DNA of 64,000 nucleotides from Bradyrhizobium xenonodulans (GCF_027594865.1 NZ_CP089391.1:4494501-4558500); one strand, 5' to 3'; shown: positions 36,848 through 45,263, numbered from the stretch's first letter. Notes: generated by a model not told the origin, from the sequence alone. A program made the numbers and translations.

Positions 36848-37234
36848 CTAGGGAAGCCGACGCTCCGTTAGCTCCCGAATCTGCCGCCCGATCGCGATCG
36901 CCCTCTCCTGCGCCCAAAGCTGGTCGTATTGCGCGACTTCATGCCTGACGAGATCTTCCGTCGTCGCCCCCTGGACGATCCGTTCTCTGTTTTTCTGGCT
37001 GCAGAAGTAAGCGACGAGTCCGGCAATCTTCTCCTGCTCGTCCAACGTTTGATCGGACAATCGCGCCAAGCTCTCGCGCCACAGACAATCCTCGCGCGCG
37101 ATTTCGTCACGAAGGACCTGCGTGAGCCGATCCATTTCTCGATCTGCTGGCCGGTCGCCCGCCAACGTAGGCGAGGCGGTCAGTGCGAACATGCAGAGCA
37201 TTGCAATCCGATACGTGACCCGACAGGCTGGCAT
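36848..37234 (-). CDS. Small secreted helical protein, unknown function
   Basis: 128 aa from ATG 37234. Residues 1-26 form a signal peptide (IAMLCMFALTASPTLAG). The mature part is charged and helical, with two Cys (CLWRES and YFCSQ) that could form a disulfide. No family recognised. The upstream part of the open frame (to 37612) runs through the tRNA-like attachment site and is not coding. It is the last gene before the left attachment site. Confidence 0.65.
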   Translation of the reverse strand: MPACRVTYRIAMLCMFALTASPTLAGDRPADREMDRLTQVLRDEIAREDCLWRESLARLSDQTLDEQEKIAGLVAYFCSQKNRERIVQGATTEDLVRHEVAQYDQLWAQERAIAIGRQIRELTERRLP

Positions 37235-37447
37235 GATGACATCATGCCCCTGTTTTGCCCGACGAGTCAAATCGCTTCGGAAAAACCTCATCCCGCCAAT
37301 GACATCGCTACTGTGCATGGGGTTGTTTTCGGCATTTTGATTTGCCGACCACCAATGCCCCCACCCGCGACTGATCGGCGCGCATGCGCCACTCGGCGGG
37401 AGCGAACTCCAGTCCCGGTCAATCCACCCGACAGATGCTTTGGAAAA

Positions 37448-37493
37448 ATGGTCGGAGCGAGAGGATTTGAACCTCCGACCCCTAGTCTCCCAG
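37448..37493 (-). repeat. Left attachment site: 3' portion of a tRNA-Pro-like gene
   Basis: 46-bp sequence identical to 45264-45309. On the minus strand it reads from CTGGGAGACTAG through the T arm (GGAGG-TTCAAAT-CCTCT) to the acceptor CGCTCCG-A-CCA, that is anticodon loop to CCA end with apparent anticodon GGG. No matching 5' half is present, so it is a displaced tRNA 3' end of the type left by tyrosine integrases. The integrase gene starts its 3' end 43 bp away. Confidence 0.85.
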
Positions 37494-37535
37494 CGCTGTA
37501 GGCTAGACCTGACATTTATATGTACTTTCCGATGG

Positions 37536-38657
37536 TTAGCTGGCCTTGCGAGCCTGTTTTCGGGACTTTCTTGGGGACTTCTGGAACTGGTCGATACCGG
37601 CGGCGAGATCATCGTCGACTACATGGGCGTACTTCGCCGTCGTCTTGATGTTGGCGTGATTGAGCGCGCGCTGGACCAGCTTCAGGTTTTGGGTCTCCCT
37701 GAGGAGCTTTGTCGCGAAGTCGTGGCGGTAGTCGTGAAACCGGAAGCCAGCCACTCCAGAAGCCGCCCTGATGCGCTTCCAGGCCGACTTGAGGCCCGAG
37801 TAGGTGATCGGGTAGCGCTCGCCCTTGACGAGCCCCTGCGCCTTCCTGGTCCGCTCCGCCACGTAGGTGAATACAAATTCCTCATGGTGCCCACGAAGCG
37901 GCCATAGGATCTCCCGAACGGCGTCGGTGATGGGAAACGAGATCCGGCGCCCTCCCTTCCCCTTCTTCTCGATTCGACGGGCGTCCCAATTCACCTCAGG
38001 CCACCGAAGAATGCATTCCCGCATGCGCATCCCGGACTCGGCCACGAAGTCCATTATCGGCCGATAGTCGTCTCGGGTGGCTTGGTCCAGCTGGTCGGCC
38101 TCATTGCCGTGGAGTTCCCGGACAATCTCATCCGGCTCAGCGAGGATGTGGCTCTTCCATGTTGGCTCGGAGTCGAACTTGATCCCCCACGCCTTAGCTC
38201 TGGTGAAAAGCTTTTTCAGCATCTCGGTGGTGCTGCGGTTCACCGTCGCTGGAGCGATTAGCGGTGCCAGGTGCTGCCGCTTCCTGCCCTTTCCGTGGCG
38301 TGTGACGCGATGACCGCGGCGCCAAGCCACGAGCTCAGCGACGTCGTTGTCGGCGATCTCGGTTAGCAATTTCGTCTTGCCGAAATAGTCAATCAGCCTA
38401 GCGATGTCGCGGAAGGTCGTATCCGCCCCGGCATGGTGCTGCCCGATCTCGGACCAGTACCGGCCGCCGACGTATTCGAGATCCGACGACGGGCCGCGCG
38501 ATTGCCTTACTTGCTGTTTGGCCTCGTCGCGCCGCGCGCGTTCGAACGCTTCAGCTTCTCGCTTGTTCGTTGCTCCCGTAGAGCCGTGAAACCGATTACC
38601 TTTGAATTGAAAGTCGTAGTGGTAAAACGGGCTGTCCTTGTGCTTGTAGACTGACAT
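37536..38657 (-). CDS. Tyrosine recombinase / phage-type integrase
   Basis: 373 aa. The N-terminal SAM-like core-binding part (residues 60-170) is followed by the catalytic domain with ESGMRMRECILRW (Arg I), FHDYRHDFATKLLR (HxxR) and NIKTTAKYAHV (Tyr nucleophile), and a basic tail. MSVYKHKDSPFYHYDFQFKG is the usual start of this group; GGAG lies just upstream. It sits next to the left attachment site, pointing at it, as expected for an enzyme that integrates the element into the tRNA 3' end. Its first 151 bp overlap the excisionase-like gene. Confidence 0.93.
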   Translation of the reverse strand: MSVYKHKDSPFYHYDFQFKGNRFHGSTGATNKREAEAFERARRDEAKQQVRQSRGPSSDLEYVGGRYWSEIGQHHAGADTTFRDIARLIDYFGKTKLLTEIADNDVAELVAWRRGHRVTRHGKGRKRQHLAPLIAPATVNRSTTEMLKKLFTRAKAWGIKFDSEPTWKSHILAEPDEIVRELHGNEADQLDQATRDDYRPIMDFVAESGMRMRECILRWPEVNWDARRIEKKGKGGRRISFPITDAVREILWPLRGHHEEFVFTYVAERTRKAQGLVKGERYPITYSGLKSAWKRIRAASGVAGFRFHDYRHDFATKLLRETQNLKLVQRALNHANIKTTAKYAHVVDDDLAAGIDQFQKSPRKSRKQARKAS

Positions 38658-38851
38658 GCTCCATCTCTCTGCCGGCGATGCTCGACAAGTTGGTCGAGAT
38701 CAGGATCGGTAAACATGCGGCGGGGCTTCTTCGTCCCCCGCCCCATATTGATGTACTGAAGCTCGCCAGCCTTCACGAATTCCAGCAAGGTTTTGGTGGA
38801 GACGCCAAGGCGTGCCGCGGCCTCTTTTGGAGTGCGTAGAGAGTCGCTCAC
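38507..38851 (-). CDS. Excisionase-like helix-turn-helix protein
   Basis: 114 aa from GTG 38851, chosen because AAGGAGAT lies at ideal spacing. The MerR/Xis-type HTH is LRTPKEAAARLGVSTKTLLEFVKAGELQYINMGRGTKKPRRMFTDPDLDQLVEHRR, the pattern of excisionase-family DNA-binding domains. It is the natural recombination directionality factor for the integrase, whose start it overlaps by 151 bp in another frame. Residues after about 65 lie in the overlap and are Thr/Arg-rich, perhaps unstructured. Confidence 0.75.
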   Translation of the reverse strand: MSDSLRTPKEAAARLGVSTKTLLEFVKAGELQYINMGRGTKKPRRMFTDPDLDQLVEHRRQRDGACQSTSTRTARFTTTTFNSKVIGFTALREQRTSEKLKRSNARGATRPNSK

Positions 38852-39060
38852 CCTCGATCTCCTTTCTTCCCTGACGATAACGAACGCTCGCGAACGAAAC
38901 TGATTTGCGACAATGGGCAAACAGGGAAATTGATTGATTTGGGCCTGCGCGGCCCGATCATTGGCTAAGTCATTCATCGCAGATGAAATTTCGGCATAAA
39001 AGAAAGCGGGATTAGTGGGGAAAAGCCGCCGGGCTAGAGAGCCCGGCGGCCCGCACACCC

Positions 39061-39240
39061 TCAAGAGGCTGTCCGGCTGCGGAAAAACGCAACTTGGCGC
39101 CGCAGCTTGCGGATCTCCGCCGCCGCCCAGTAGGTGCCCTTCGCCTTGATCTCCTCGCGGACCTCGGCCTCTTCCGCCATGTCACGGTCGATCACCGCGT
39201 TGAAGGCGTCGATGATGATGCGATCGAGAACGTCAGCCAC
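39061..39240 (-). CDS. Small hypothetical protein of the element
   Basis: 59 aa from GTG 39240, with AGGGGGCTGAC just upstream. Mostly helical and charged ([46 protein letters not shown]). It precedes the excisionase and integrase genes in the same direction, so it is probably an early or regulatory small protein of the integrated element. Confidence 0.55.
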   Translation of the reverse strand: MADVLDRIIIDAFNAVIDRDMAEEAEVREEIKAKGTYWAAAEIRKLRRQVAFFRSRTAS

Positions 39241-39981
39241 GTCAGCCCCCTGCCTTGGCGACGAACCGATCGAGCTCAATGCAGAGGCCGCGGAGGTGGT
39301 CTATTCGCGGGTGCGATAGGTTCCTACAAAAATCCGCACTCGCACCGAGATGTTGACATCAACGGACCGGCGGAGGCGATGGAAATCGTTCTGTTGGCCA
39401 ACCATCTTCTTCGCATCGTTGATGGTCGAGTGAAGATTAATCAGCCCTCACTTCCTTGCTCGGGGCCGTTGGTGTCGTCATCCGCAAGTAGCGAGCCTTA
39501 GTCTGAACAGCAAATCCGAGTTAGGCCGATTGCCCAATCGCGTCAGGGGGCGTCGGTAAGGCAACTTCTGTGTGCCTGGACCAGCCGCGCGGTTGGCCCG
39601 GCAACTTCGCGGCTCCGGCGTTTCCGCCAGCCCCAGCGCCGGGGCCGATCCTTTACTTCCAAGACAGAAGCAAAAACGCCGCCCGCTTAAATCAAGCGCG
39701 GACGGCGGCGTTCCAGCCCCGGGTGGGATGGCAAAGATCCCGGTATGGATTGGTCTCACGACTAGGCCTCGGCGCGGCCGCTCTTCCATCCAGATGGGCA
39801 ACTAAGCATGATCGAGATGATGCAGTCGCGGCTTCGTGGCCAGAAAAACCGCCGCAGACCGGAGGTGGTGAAAGTGTTCCGCCGTCATCCGGATTTCGCC
39901 GGGTAATCGCCCGATGCTTTCCATGTTGCTGTCAGACAGGCGCAACAATTGCGTGACTTACTTCACACTCGGAGGTGAGGC
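39241..39981. other. Gene-poor stretch of the element
   Basis: About 740 bp without a convincing gene. It contains a hairpin at 39671-39712 with a minus-strand T tract, a weak 40-codon plus-strand frame starting after CGGAGGCG at 39379, and a 32-codon plus-strand frame at 39808 without a ribosome site. I would not call either frame a gene. Confidence 0.4.
39671..39712 (-). terminator. Candidate terminator in the element
   Basis: AACGCCGCC...CGCTT / AAGCG...GGCGGCGTT hairpin. On the minus strand it is followed by TTTTTG. Confidence 0.55.
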
Positions 39982-40176
39982 ATGTCTGATACAACCGGCC
40001 AAGCAAGCCTGGGGGCTGACGTGACCACGCAAGAACTCAACGTCACCAATAAAACGACGTTTCGCGACCGCGCCTTCCTCGCTGCCTACGCAATAGCGGT
40101 TGGTGTCGCGACGGCCGGCTGGCTCTACGCTATCATGCGTGCTGCACTAAAATTCGCCGGTTGGCTCTTGGGCTAA
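39982..40176 (+). CDS. Small membrane protein of the element
   Basis: 64 aa with a strong ribosome site (GGAGGTGAGGC) before ATG 39982. A soluble Thr-rich N terminus (TTGQASLGADVTTQELNVTNKTTF) is followed by one transmembrane helix (AAYAIAVGVATAGWLYAIM) and a short basic end. No family recognised. Its stop overlaps the end of a convergent micro membrane ORF. Confidence 0.65.
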   Translation: MSDTTGQASLGADVTTQELNVTNKTTFRDRAFLAAYAIAVGVATAGWLYAIMRAALKFAGWLLG

Positions 40177-40262
40177 ACGGCCGCTGCTAGTTGGCTGATC
40201 TTGATCACAACACAAACGATCATGCCCCACAGGGCGAAATTGATCTGCAACGCCTCCGCCAT
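40173..40262 (-). CDS. Micro membrane protein (29 aa)
   Basis: ATG at 40262 (another at 40268), preceded by AAAAAGGGGGAATGGAA. The product MAEALQINFALWGMIVCVVI plus KISQLAAAV is a single hydrophobic helix. It resembles other micro membrane ORFs in this element (41054, 41262, 42438, 47308), which supports it weakly. Confidence 0.4.
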   Translation of the reverse strand: MAEALQINFALWGMIVCVVIKISQLAAAV

Positions 40263-40643
40263 TTCCATTCCCCCTTTTTCCCGGGCAGCCGCGTTCTTGG
40301 TGACACGGGTCCGCGTTCGCAATGAAAGGTCAGTGCGACGTTTAACCTGACGCAATTGCTGACGGTTGGGCAAGCCCGGACGACTACTGACCACAGCCCT
40401 GAAGGGAATGAACAGGAACCAACGACGCCCCCGCAGATTGTTGCTGCGCGGATTTTTGCTCGCTCAGATTTGAGCGCGCGGGAGCGGTTCGAACAGATCA
40501 CGGCTGAAGCGCGACGAGGTACCGACCGGCACAGAGGTTGCAGTTTAGACAGTGCTGGGACTTCGGTGTCCCAGTTCAAGAATAAAACTGCCGCCTGGTG
40601 TGTAAATTTGAAACCAGCGGCCCGACCAAGTGGGAGGCTAACG

Positions 40644-40886
40644 TTGGCCAACAACACACCGCCGCCAAGCCCTAGGTTCATCGTTCGGAAGGGAAGCGTT
40701 GACTGGATGGTCTACGATCGAGAACTCAAGAGGCCAGCGCAGTTGGGAAAAGATGGTCACTTCGGCGAGAGGTTGACGAAGGAACAGGCCGAACAGCTAA
40801 AGCAGAGGCTGATGGACGACCTCGTTAAGCAGCCGGGAACGCGCTCTGCCGCTCAGCCAACGCGCCCGGCCGAGCGTGGGCCATAA
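40644..40886 (+). CDS. Small hypothetical protein (TTG start)
   Basis: 80 aa from TTG 40644, with TGGGAGG seven bases upstream. PRFIVRKGSVDWMVYDRELKRPAQLGKDGHFGERLTKEQAEQLKQRLMDDL looks like a compact alpha/beta fold of the kind found in many short Bradyrhizobium hypotheticals. The open frame extends to 40356, but codon use there is poor. Confidence 0.5.
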   Translation: MANNTPPPSPRFIVRKGSVDWMVYDRELKRPAQLGKDGHFGERLTKEQAEQLKQRLMDDLVKQPGTRSAAQPTRPAERGP

Positions 40887-40959
40887 TGCATCGTTCAAGT
40901 TCCACACTGCCATCATGAGCCGGCGCACCTGCCGGCATTGAAAATGCCGCGGCAATTGG

Positions 40960-41003
40960 ACGGATGAACGGTCGGTTCGAGACGGATGAACGGTCGGTTC
41001 GAA
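40960..41003. repeat. Two tandem 22-bp repeats
   Basis: ACGGATGAACGGTCGGTTCGA occurs twice in a row with a period of 22 bp, differing only at the final base of the unit. Confidence 0.8.
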
Positions 41004-41053
41004 ACGGCATCGACAAGAAGTCATCTTCGCGACCGTGGAGCATTTGCTGATCT

Positions 41054-41137
41054 TCATGAGCGCAGAGCGTCGATCGCGTGCGCGATCAAGATCGCTACGC
41101 TGACTGCGATGAGCACTACAAGCAGCCACGTAATCAC
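41054..41137 (-). CDS. Micro membrane protein (27 aa)
   Basis: GTG at 41137 after AGAGGTGAAC. The product MITWLLVVLIAVSVAILIAH plus AIDALRS is one transmembrane helix with a short polar end. Too short for usual gene calling, but the ribosome site and the clean hydrophobic composition favour a real coding sequence. Confidence 0.45.
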   Translation of the reverse strand: MITWLLVVLIAVSVAILIAHAIDALRS

Positions 41138-41261
41138 CGTTCACCTCTGTCCTGGGAAGGTGAACGCGCTCAGCGGTGCACAGTCAAAAACAACCAGCCG
41201 AAACTCTTAATTTCGGCCTTCGGCTGAGGATTAAAAGCAACTGTTGCGTCCGTTGTCGGAC

Positions 41262-41333
41262 CTATCGGCAGAACGTAATGAAGAGCAGAACCCCAACAAC
41301 GCACGCCGCGAGAGACAGTAAGAAAATACCCAC
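41262..41333 (-). CDS. Micro membrane protein (23 aa)
   Basis: GTG at 41333, GGGGAACTGAGCC before it. The product MGIFLLSLAACVVGVLLFIT plus FCR is a single helix. It lies 124 bp upstream of the 27-aa ORF in the same direction. Support is modest. Confidence 0.35.
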   Translation of the reverse strand: MGIFLLSLAACVVGVLLFITFCR

Positions 41334-42093
41334 GGCTCAGTTCCCCGACTCACAAGATGAGGGAACTTGAGATTTTAGGCCTCCAAGTGGTTATTGCCAA
41401 CTTTTCCCCAGAGAAAAGGTCCCCTAAAGTTTTTGCGTCGGAAGGTTTTCTAAAGATGCCAGCCAGGCGTAGACGCTCCTAGTTTTAGGACACCCGACAA
41501 GTCGAATTAGGACACTCCGGAAAATCAGAGTTACGTCGGGTGCTCCGTCGCATACGCGCGACGATCATGCATGTTGATGTGCCCGGACCGGCGAAAGCCT
41601 TGGCTGGTCCGGCAACTTGGCCTCAAGTCTTGGGGCCAATTTTTTGCGGGACACCGGCAGAGAGGGGATTAGGACACTCCGAAGGGGTGCCTCTTTCGAA
41701 CAATCGTCAGACTCAGTCCGTGGCCGTAGAATTGGGCCAGCCTTCGGGTTCAGGCGTCCAGCCGGCCCGGAGTGCAAGGCGGCCTCGCCATATGTAACCG
41801 CGTTGGCGGGGCCGCCGCCCAAGTTCCGCCACCCGTGCTGTCAGATTAGACACTTAGGAACATTCGCCCCGCTGCCAACTTTTCCCGATACCCTTCCCCA
41901 AGGGTGACCCCAAGTCGGCCCCAGCTCCATCGCCCCCCATTTGCGAGCTGGGGCCCCTTTTTTGGTCGCCTGCCAGAGGGGGATTGGGGCCCCGGCTTTA
42001 CGGCAACTGCCGTGCTACCGACTAGCGTGGCGGTCACTTCTTTTTCCGGCCCGACTGTATTTGCCGCCATGCAAATCGACTATGTAGCTGGTT
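41334..42093. other. Gene-poor stretch with repeated TTAGGACACTCCG motifs
   Basis: About 760 bp. ATTAGGACACTCCG occurs exactly at 41506 and 41668, with shorter TTAGGACAC at 41485. An inverted repeat CCGGACC / GGTCCGG lies at 41584-41613 and a terminator at 41917-41963. No gene with a ribosome site was found. Confidence 0.45.
41917..41963 (+). terminator. Rho-independent terminator (plus strand)
   Basis: GGCCCCAGCTC / GAGCTGGGGCC, 11-bp perfect stem, followed by CCTTTTTT. No clear plus-strand gene precedes it, so it may end an untranslated RNA. Confidence 0.75.
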
Positions 42094-42438
42094 ATGATAC
42101 GCAATTTGCTAGTTGTGGCGGCTTGGACCGCACTCATCGCCATCACTTTTATGACCTTGTCGCCTATCGGTCTCCGACCAGAGACCGGCCATGCGGGGCC
42201 AGAACGCTTTGTGGCATACGGCGTGTTGAGCGCGCTTTTTATGAGCGCTTACCCTCGGCACTTTACCCGCGTCATGATCTTCGTCTTAACGGTCGCCCTT
42301 TCGCTTGAACTTGCGCAACACCTAACCCCCGATCGGCATGGCCACATTGCCGACGCCTTGGAAAAGCTCGGTGGCGGAATAGCAGGCTGTAGCCTCATGC
42401 GGCTTATGCAGATACTTACCGCTGAGGGCCGCCGATAA
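42094..42438 (+). CDS. VanZ-like membrane protein
   Basis: 114 aa with three transmembrane helices. MTLSPIGLRPETGHAGPERFVAYGVLSALF and SLELAQHLTPDRHGHIADALEKLGGGIAGC match the VanZ-like pattern, in which a Glu in the ELxQ-like helix and a DxxxNxxG-like end are typical. VanZ gives low-level teicoplanin resistance in Gram-positives; the role here is unknown. Its TAA overlaps the ATG of a 35-aa membrane protein (TAATG). Confidence 0.75.
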   Translation: MIRNLLVVAAWTALIAITFMTLSPIGLRPETGHAGPERFVAYGVLSALFMSAYPRHFTRVMIFVLTVALSLELAQHLTPDRHGHIADALEKLGGGIAGCSLMRLMQILTAEGRR

Positions 42439-42545
42439 TGACCCGTAGCCTCGTTTACATTGTGCTGGCGATCGCAGCGATCATCACGCTCGGCATTGGT
42501 GCGCGGTACGGTGGGCTCGTCTGGTTGCTCGTGAGCCCAGACTAG
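42438..42545 (+). CDS. Micro membrane protein coupled to the VanZ-like gene (35 aa)
   Basis: ATG overlaps the VanZ-like stop, with GAGGGCC eight bases upstream. The product starts MTRSLVYIVLAIAAIITLGI and ends GARYGGLVWLLVSPD; it has one or two short hydrophobic segments. Translational coupling makes it one of the better supported micro ORFs here. Confidence 0.5.
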   Translation: MTRSLVYIVLAIAAIITLGIGARYGGLVWLLVSPD

Positions 42546-42749
42546 AAGGAGCGATCCTGAGGCGAGCAACCCGACACCCCTCGCTGGCCGCTATGAAGAG
42601 ATCACGCCTGAGGCGCAACGCACTTAGAACAGGCTGCGCCCGGCAGCTTCAGAGATTGGGCAGGAGCGGCCCCGGTCTACCTCAAAAGTCCCCCTGTTCT
42701 GGTGCTGTCCCTATTTGGACGCTCGCGGGAGCAATTTAGGACAGGGCAG

Positions 42750-42935
42750 TCAGCGACCATCTTTCGACGGTGGCTTGTCGCCGGGGGCCGGGGTGATGAA
42801 CACGAAGCTGAACACAGGCGCCGGGTATTTCGCTTTCAAGCGACGCACCGCCTCGGCTGCGGAATCCGCAGTTGCGCGTTCTAGGATAATCCTTCTATCG
42901 GCCTTGCTCTGAAAGCCCAGTATGAAATCTGGCAA
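42750..42935 (-). CDS. Small hypothetical protein
   Basis: 61 aa from TTG 42935, with AGGAG ten bases upstream. FILGFQSKADRRIILERATADSAAEAVRRLKAKYPAPVFSFVFITPAPGD predicts a beta-alpha-beta fold of unknown function. It lies just downstream of another small gene (42956-43141) in the same direction. An in-frame GTG at 42989 is a second candidate start. Confidence 0.5.
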   Translation of the reverse strand: MPDFILGFQSKADRRIILERATADSAAEAVRRLKAKYPAPVFSFVFITPAPGDKPPSKDGR

Positions 42936-42955
42936 GAGACATCGGTCTCCTAAGA

Positions 42956-43141
42956 TTACTTCTCGGAGAGAAGGGTCGCCACACCGCACTTCATAGCCAA
43001 TGAGCGAAAGCGTGTTTCGTCAGCAGGAGTTCTGTGAATCTGATTGGCTAACCACTCAAAGTCGAAAGTCTCGTCTGGAGTGAGCCCAGCCAGAATGATT
43101 TGGCCGCGCCCGTTGGTACGGTAAGGAAAATTTCGCCACAT
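42956..43141 (-). CDS. Small hypothetical protein
   Basis: 61 aa. WRNFPYRTNGRGQIILAGLTPDETFDFEWLANQI looks like a folded small protein and not random translation. The stop is followed at once by AGGAGACC, the ribosome site of the next small gene, suggesting a two-gene unit. No function known. Confidence 0.5.
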   Translation of the reverse strand: MWRNFPYRTNGRGQIILAGLTPDETFDFEWLANQIHRTPADETRFRSLAMKCGVATLLSEK

Positions 43142-43366
43142 CGGATGGGTACTCGGCGAGGTCTAAGCTGGGCCGGATCGCCACAGTTATGCTGCGGCAA
43201 TCCCTGGCCACCCGCCAACGCGCTAAAGAGATGGCCCCTGTTGTGAGCACAATAGAAGCCTCTCTAAATCACCGACAACTTAACTCCCCTGTTAAGCTTG
43301 ATGTCCGCGCGGCGCGTTAATTCTGGAACGCGAGATCGCCGGCCCTAGCTTGCGTGAAGTGGCTGC

Positions 43367-43385
43367 CGTGTCCGTCTCGGACACG
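43367..43385. repeat. Perfect 8-bp hairpin
   Basis: CGTGTCCG-TCT-CGGACACG, in the roughly 300-bp gap between small genes and the SPRY gene. No T tract follows, so it is not an obvious terminator. Confidence 0.5.
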
Positions 43386-43438
43386 TTGCCACCGGTGACG
43401 GCCGATGACTCGTACCCCACGCGGCACATGAACATTCG

Positions 43439-44098
43439 CTAGGCGGGCCACCCTGACGTAAAGCCGCTTGGCACCGTCCCAACAAAGGCCGATGCGCCGA
43501 AGTTTGCCGTGAAGTTGTCGCCAGACGATCCCATGAACGCTACCGCTGGAGCATAACTGGCGGCGGCCGGGATAGAAGCGCCGTTTGCATTCGTGGCCGG
43601 GTCAGCCGATCCGTCGTTATTCCAATTCCCGCCGTTGCGTCTCCACCACGACTTGAGATTATCGATGTCGATAGCCACGCCGATGACATCGCCCGCGGCA
43701 CCGGCGCCGATGGCCTTGGTTGTCCATCCGCCGTTGGCAAAGATCGGTCCCGCGCTGCCGACACTGCTATTCGGATAGTACCCGATTTCGTTTCCGGAAT
43801 TGATGTTCGTCATGTTGGTGTAAGTGTACGAAGACACGGCGACGACCATGCAATCGAGACTGCCGTGCGACGCTCCAATCGTGATCTCGAAATAATATTT
43901 TCCCGAGTTCTTATAGGCGGTGGATCTCGCACCACCGACGCTCGTATTGCTATGCGTTGCGGTCAAGTTGCCGTTGGACAGAGTGGCGTTCGAGACCGTG
44001 CCAGTGTCAAACGTTGTGGAAGTAATCCCTCCGCCACCTGGGCCGTCCAGCGCGGCGCGCGACGACGTGATAAAGCTTGGTCTCAAAATCCAAATCAA
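43439..44098 (-). CDS. SPRY-domain protein, phage appendage-like
   Basis: 219 aa from TTG 44098, with AGGAG eight bases upstream. The SPRY/B30.2-like beta sandwich is visible as ATHSNTSVGGARSTAYKNSGKYYFEITIG, GNEIGYYPNSS and DVIGVAIDIDNLKSWWRRNGG. Phages use such domains in tail fibres or virion-attached proteins. It is shorter than full fibre proteins and has no trimerisation region, so it may be a detached receptor-binding module or decay product. A truncated second copy lies just upstream. Confidence 0.7.
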   Translation of the reverse strand: MIWILRPSFITSSRAALDGPGGGGITSTTFDTGTVSNATLSNGNLTATHSNTSVGGARSTAYKNSGKYYFEITIGASHGSLDCMVVAVSSYTYTNMTNINSGNEIGYYPNSSVGSAGPIFANGGWTTKAIGAGAAGDVIGVAIDIDNLKSWWRRNGGNWNNDGSADPATNANGASIPAAASYAPAVAFMGSSGDNFTANFGASAFVGTVPSGFTSGWPA

Positions 44099-44132
44099 AC
44101 CATTTACTCCTGCTGATCATCGTCAGTTGCGG

Positions 44133-44395
44133 CTATGCGAGCGCGTCCCACGACGAAAAGCCGCTCGGCACCGAGTGTGCGAAAGCTGTCGCACCGAAAT
44201 TCGAGGTCATGCTCGATCCGCCCCCTGACAATCCGCCAAATGCGTAGAACGGTCCGGTCGCAGGAGAGAACGAAATTCCTCCAAGACTCGTCGCTGGATT
44301 ATTGGCGCCCGAGCCATTCCAGGGGCCGCCATTTTTTCGAAACCAGATCAGTTTCGATCCCAAATCAGCTGCAGTCGTTGAATTTGGAGGGCGGC
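44133..44395 (-). pseudogene. Truncated SPRY-domain copy
   Basis: Open frame from about 44395 to 44133 encoding only the C-terminal half of the same SPRY fold (KLIWFRKNGGPWNGSGANNPATSLGG to FGATAFAHSVPSGFSSW). It parallels the end of the neighbouring 219-aa protein (NFGASAFVGTVPSGFTSGW). The N-terminal half is missing and no ribosome site precedes it, so it looks like a decayed tandem duplicate. Confidence 0.65.
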
Positions 44396-44522
44396 TGAGG
44401 TAGTCTCGGTGCTGTTGACGACGATCTCATTGCTGGTGATGCTGCGATGATAGGGCCGCGCACGGTGCCCGCCGTGTCGCGGCCTTCGCTTTTCTGGAGG
44501 TGGGTGCGAGCTCGCCAACATC

Positions 44523-44756
44523 TTAGCGCCCTCCTCCAGCGGCCGCCCGGGCCTCTTCCGTGCGGCGCTCGGCGTCCGCTTCGAGATCGCGCCGGAATTT
44601 TAAGAGCACAGTCTCCGGCCAACACCGCTTGCCGCCAATCAGCAGAGGCGCCGGCGGCAGCCCACGCTTCACCCATCTCGACACCGTGGATCGCGCAGGC
44701 GGCGCTGGCAGTCCGATAGGTTCGTGCATCTGCACATAGGGTATCAGCTTGCTCAT
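44523..44756 (-). CDS. AlpA/excisionase-like helix-turn-helix protein
   Basis: 77 aa, GGAGG nine bases before ATG 44756. ARSTVSRWVKRGLPPAPLLIGGKRCWPETVLLKF is the pattern of AlpA-type small DNA-binding proteins (helix-turn-helix, then an R/K-rich wing and 'W'). In such elements they activate the integrase or direct excision. The C-terminal tail is Glu/Ala/Arg-rich. Confidence 0.6.
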   Translation of the reverse strand: MSKLIPYVQMHEPIGLPAPPARSTVSRWVKRGLPPAPLLIGGKRCWPETVLLKFRRDLEADAERRTEEARAAAGGGR

Positions 44757-44958
44757 GATCGAAGGCCTCCAACGACAAGCGCCCCGCGGCGGGGGTCGCG
44801 CGCAGGGCGGTTCAAAGATGATGGTATTTCGAGCGAAAAGCTGGCGGTGTCAGAGACGCCGGGAATCTCAACCGCTTCTTTGCGGAAAGCCGAAATGCTC
44901 GCGAAGGCGACCCTCACGACGAATGTTGCAGCTATTGCGGTGAGTGCTGTCCCAGAAA

Positions 44959-44995
44959 CGAAAAAGGCCCGTCGGAGCGTTCGACGCTCCACGGA
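44959..44995 (-). terminator. Strong hairpin with T tract (minus strand)
   Basis: GGCCCGT-CGGAGCG-TTCGA-CGCTCC-ACGGACC folds into a long stem; on the minus strand it ends in TTTTTCG. No protein gene lies directly upstream, so it may end a small RNA. Confidence 0.7.
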
Positions 44996-45087
44996 CCCAA
45001 TTCCCGAGCACACCGGAATATATCGCTTAACCCTTGGGGTTGCCAAGCAACTGCGATCAAGCGCGCTGTGGACAAGTCGCAATCGGT

Positions 45088-45111
45088 GTGCCTCAGCGTC
45101 TGCTGAGGCAC
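45088..45111. repeat. Perfect 10-bp hairpin in non-coding DNA
   Basis: GTGCCTCAGC-GTCT-GCTGAGGCAC. Forms a very stable stem with a four-base loop, between the right attachment copy and the 44959 terminator. Confidence 0.7.
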
Positions 45112-45263
45112 GTTGCGTCAACCCGAACGTCCCGGGAACAGCCTTCGGGACTATTTCGGGAGTTTTGGCGCCGAACCTTGCTTTTCGGTGCCTAAACGTT
45201 CTCTTTTTGCAAAAGTAGCGGCGGGACACCGCGTGCAGAAACCCTTTTGATTCAAAGGGCTTG

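Noticed and set aside
37288..37515. Open frames across the attachment sites encoding GARGFEPPTP-like peptides
   Set aside because: They are translations of the tRNA-like 46-bp repeat, a common false gene; no ribosome site or conserved protein.
39478..39801. 107-codon minus-strand frame
   Set aside because: Passes through the terminator hairpin at 39671-39712 and has no ribosome site.
40797..41144. 115-codon minus-strand open frame in the small element
   Set aside because: It spans the tandem 22-bp repeats and has no ribosome site or domain; the 27-aa ORF in another frame has better signals.
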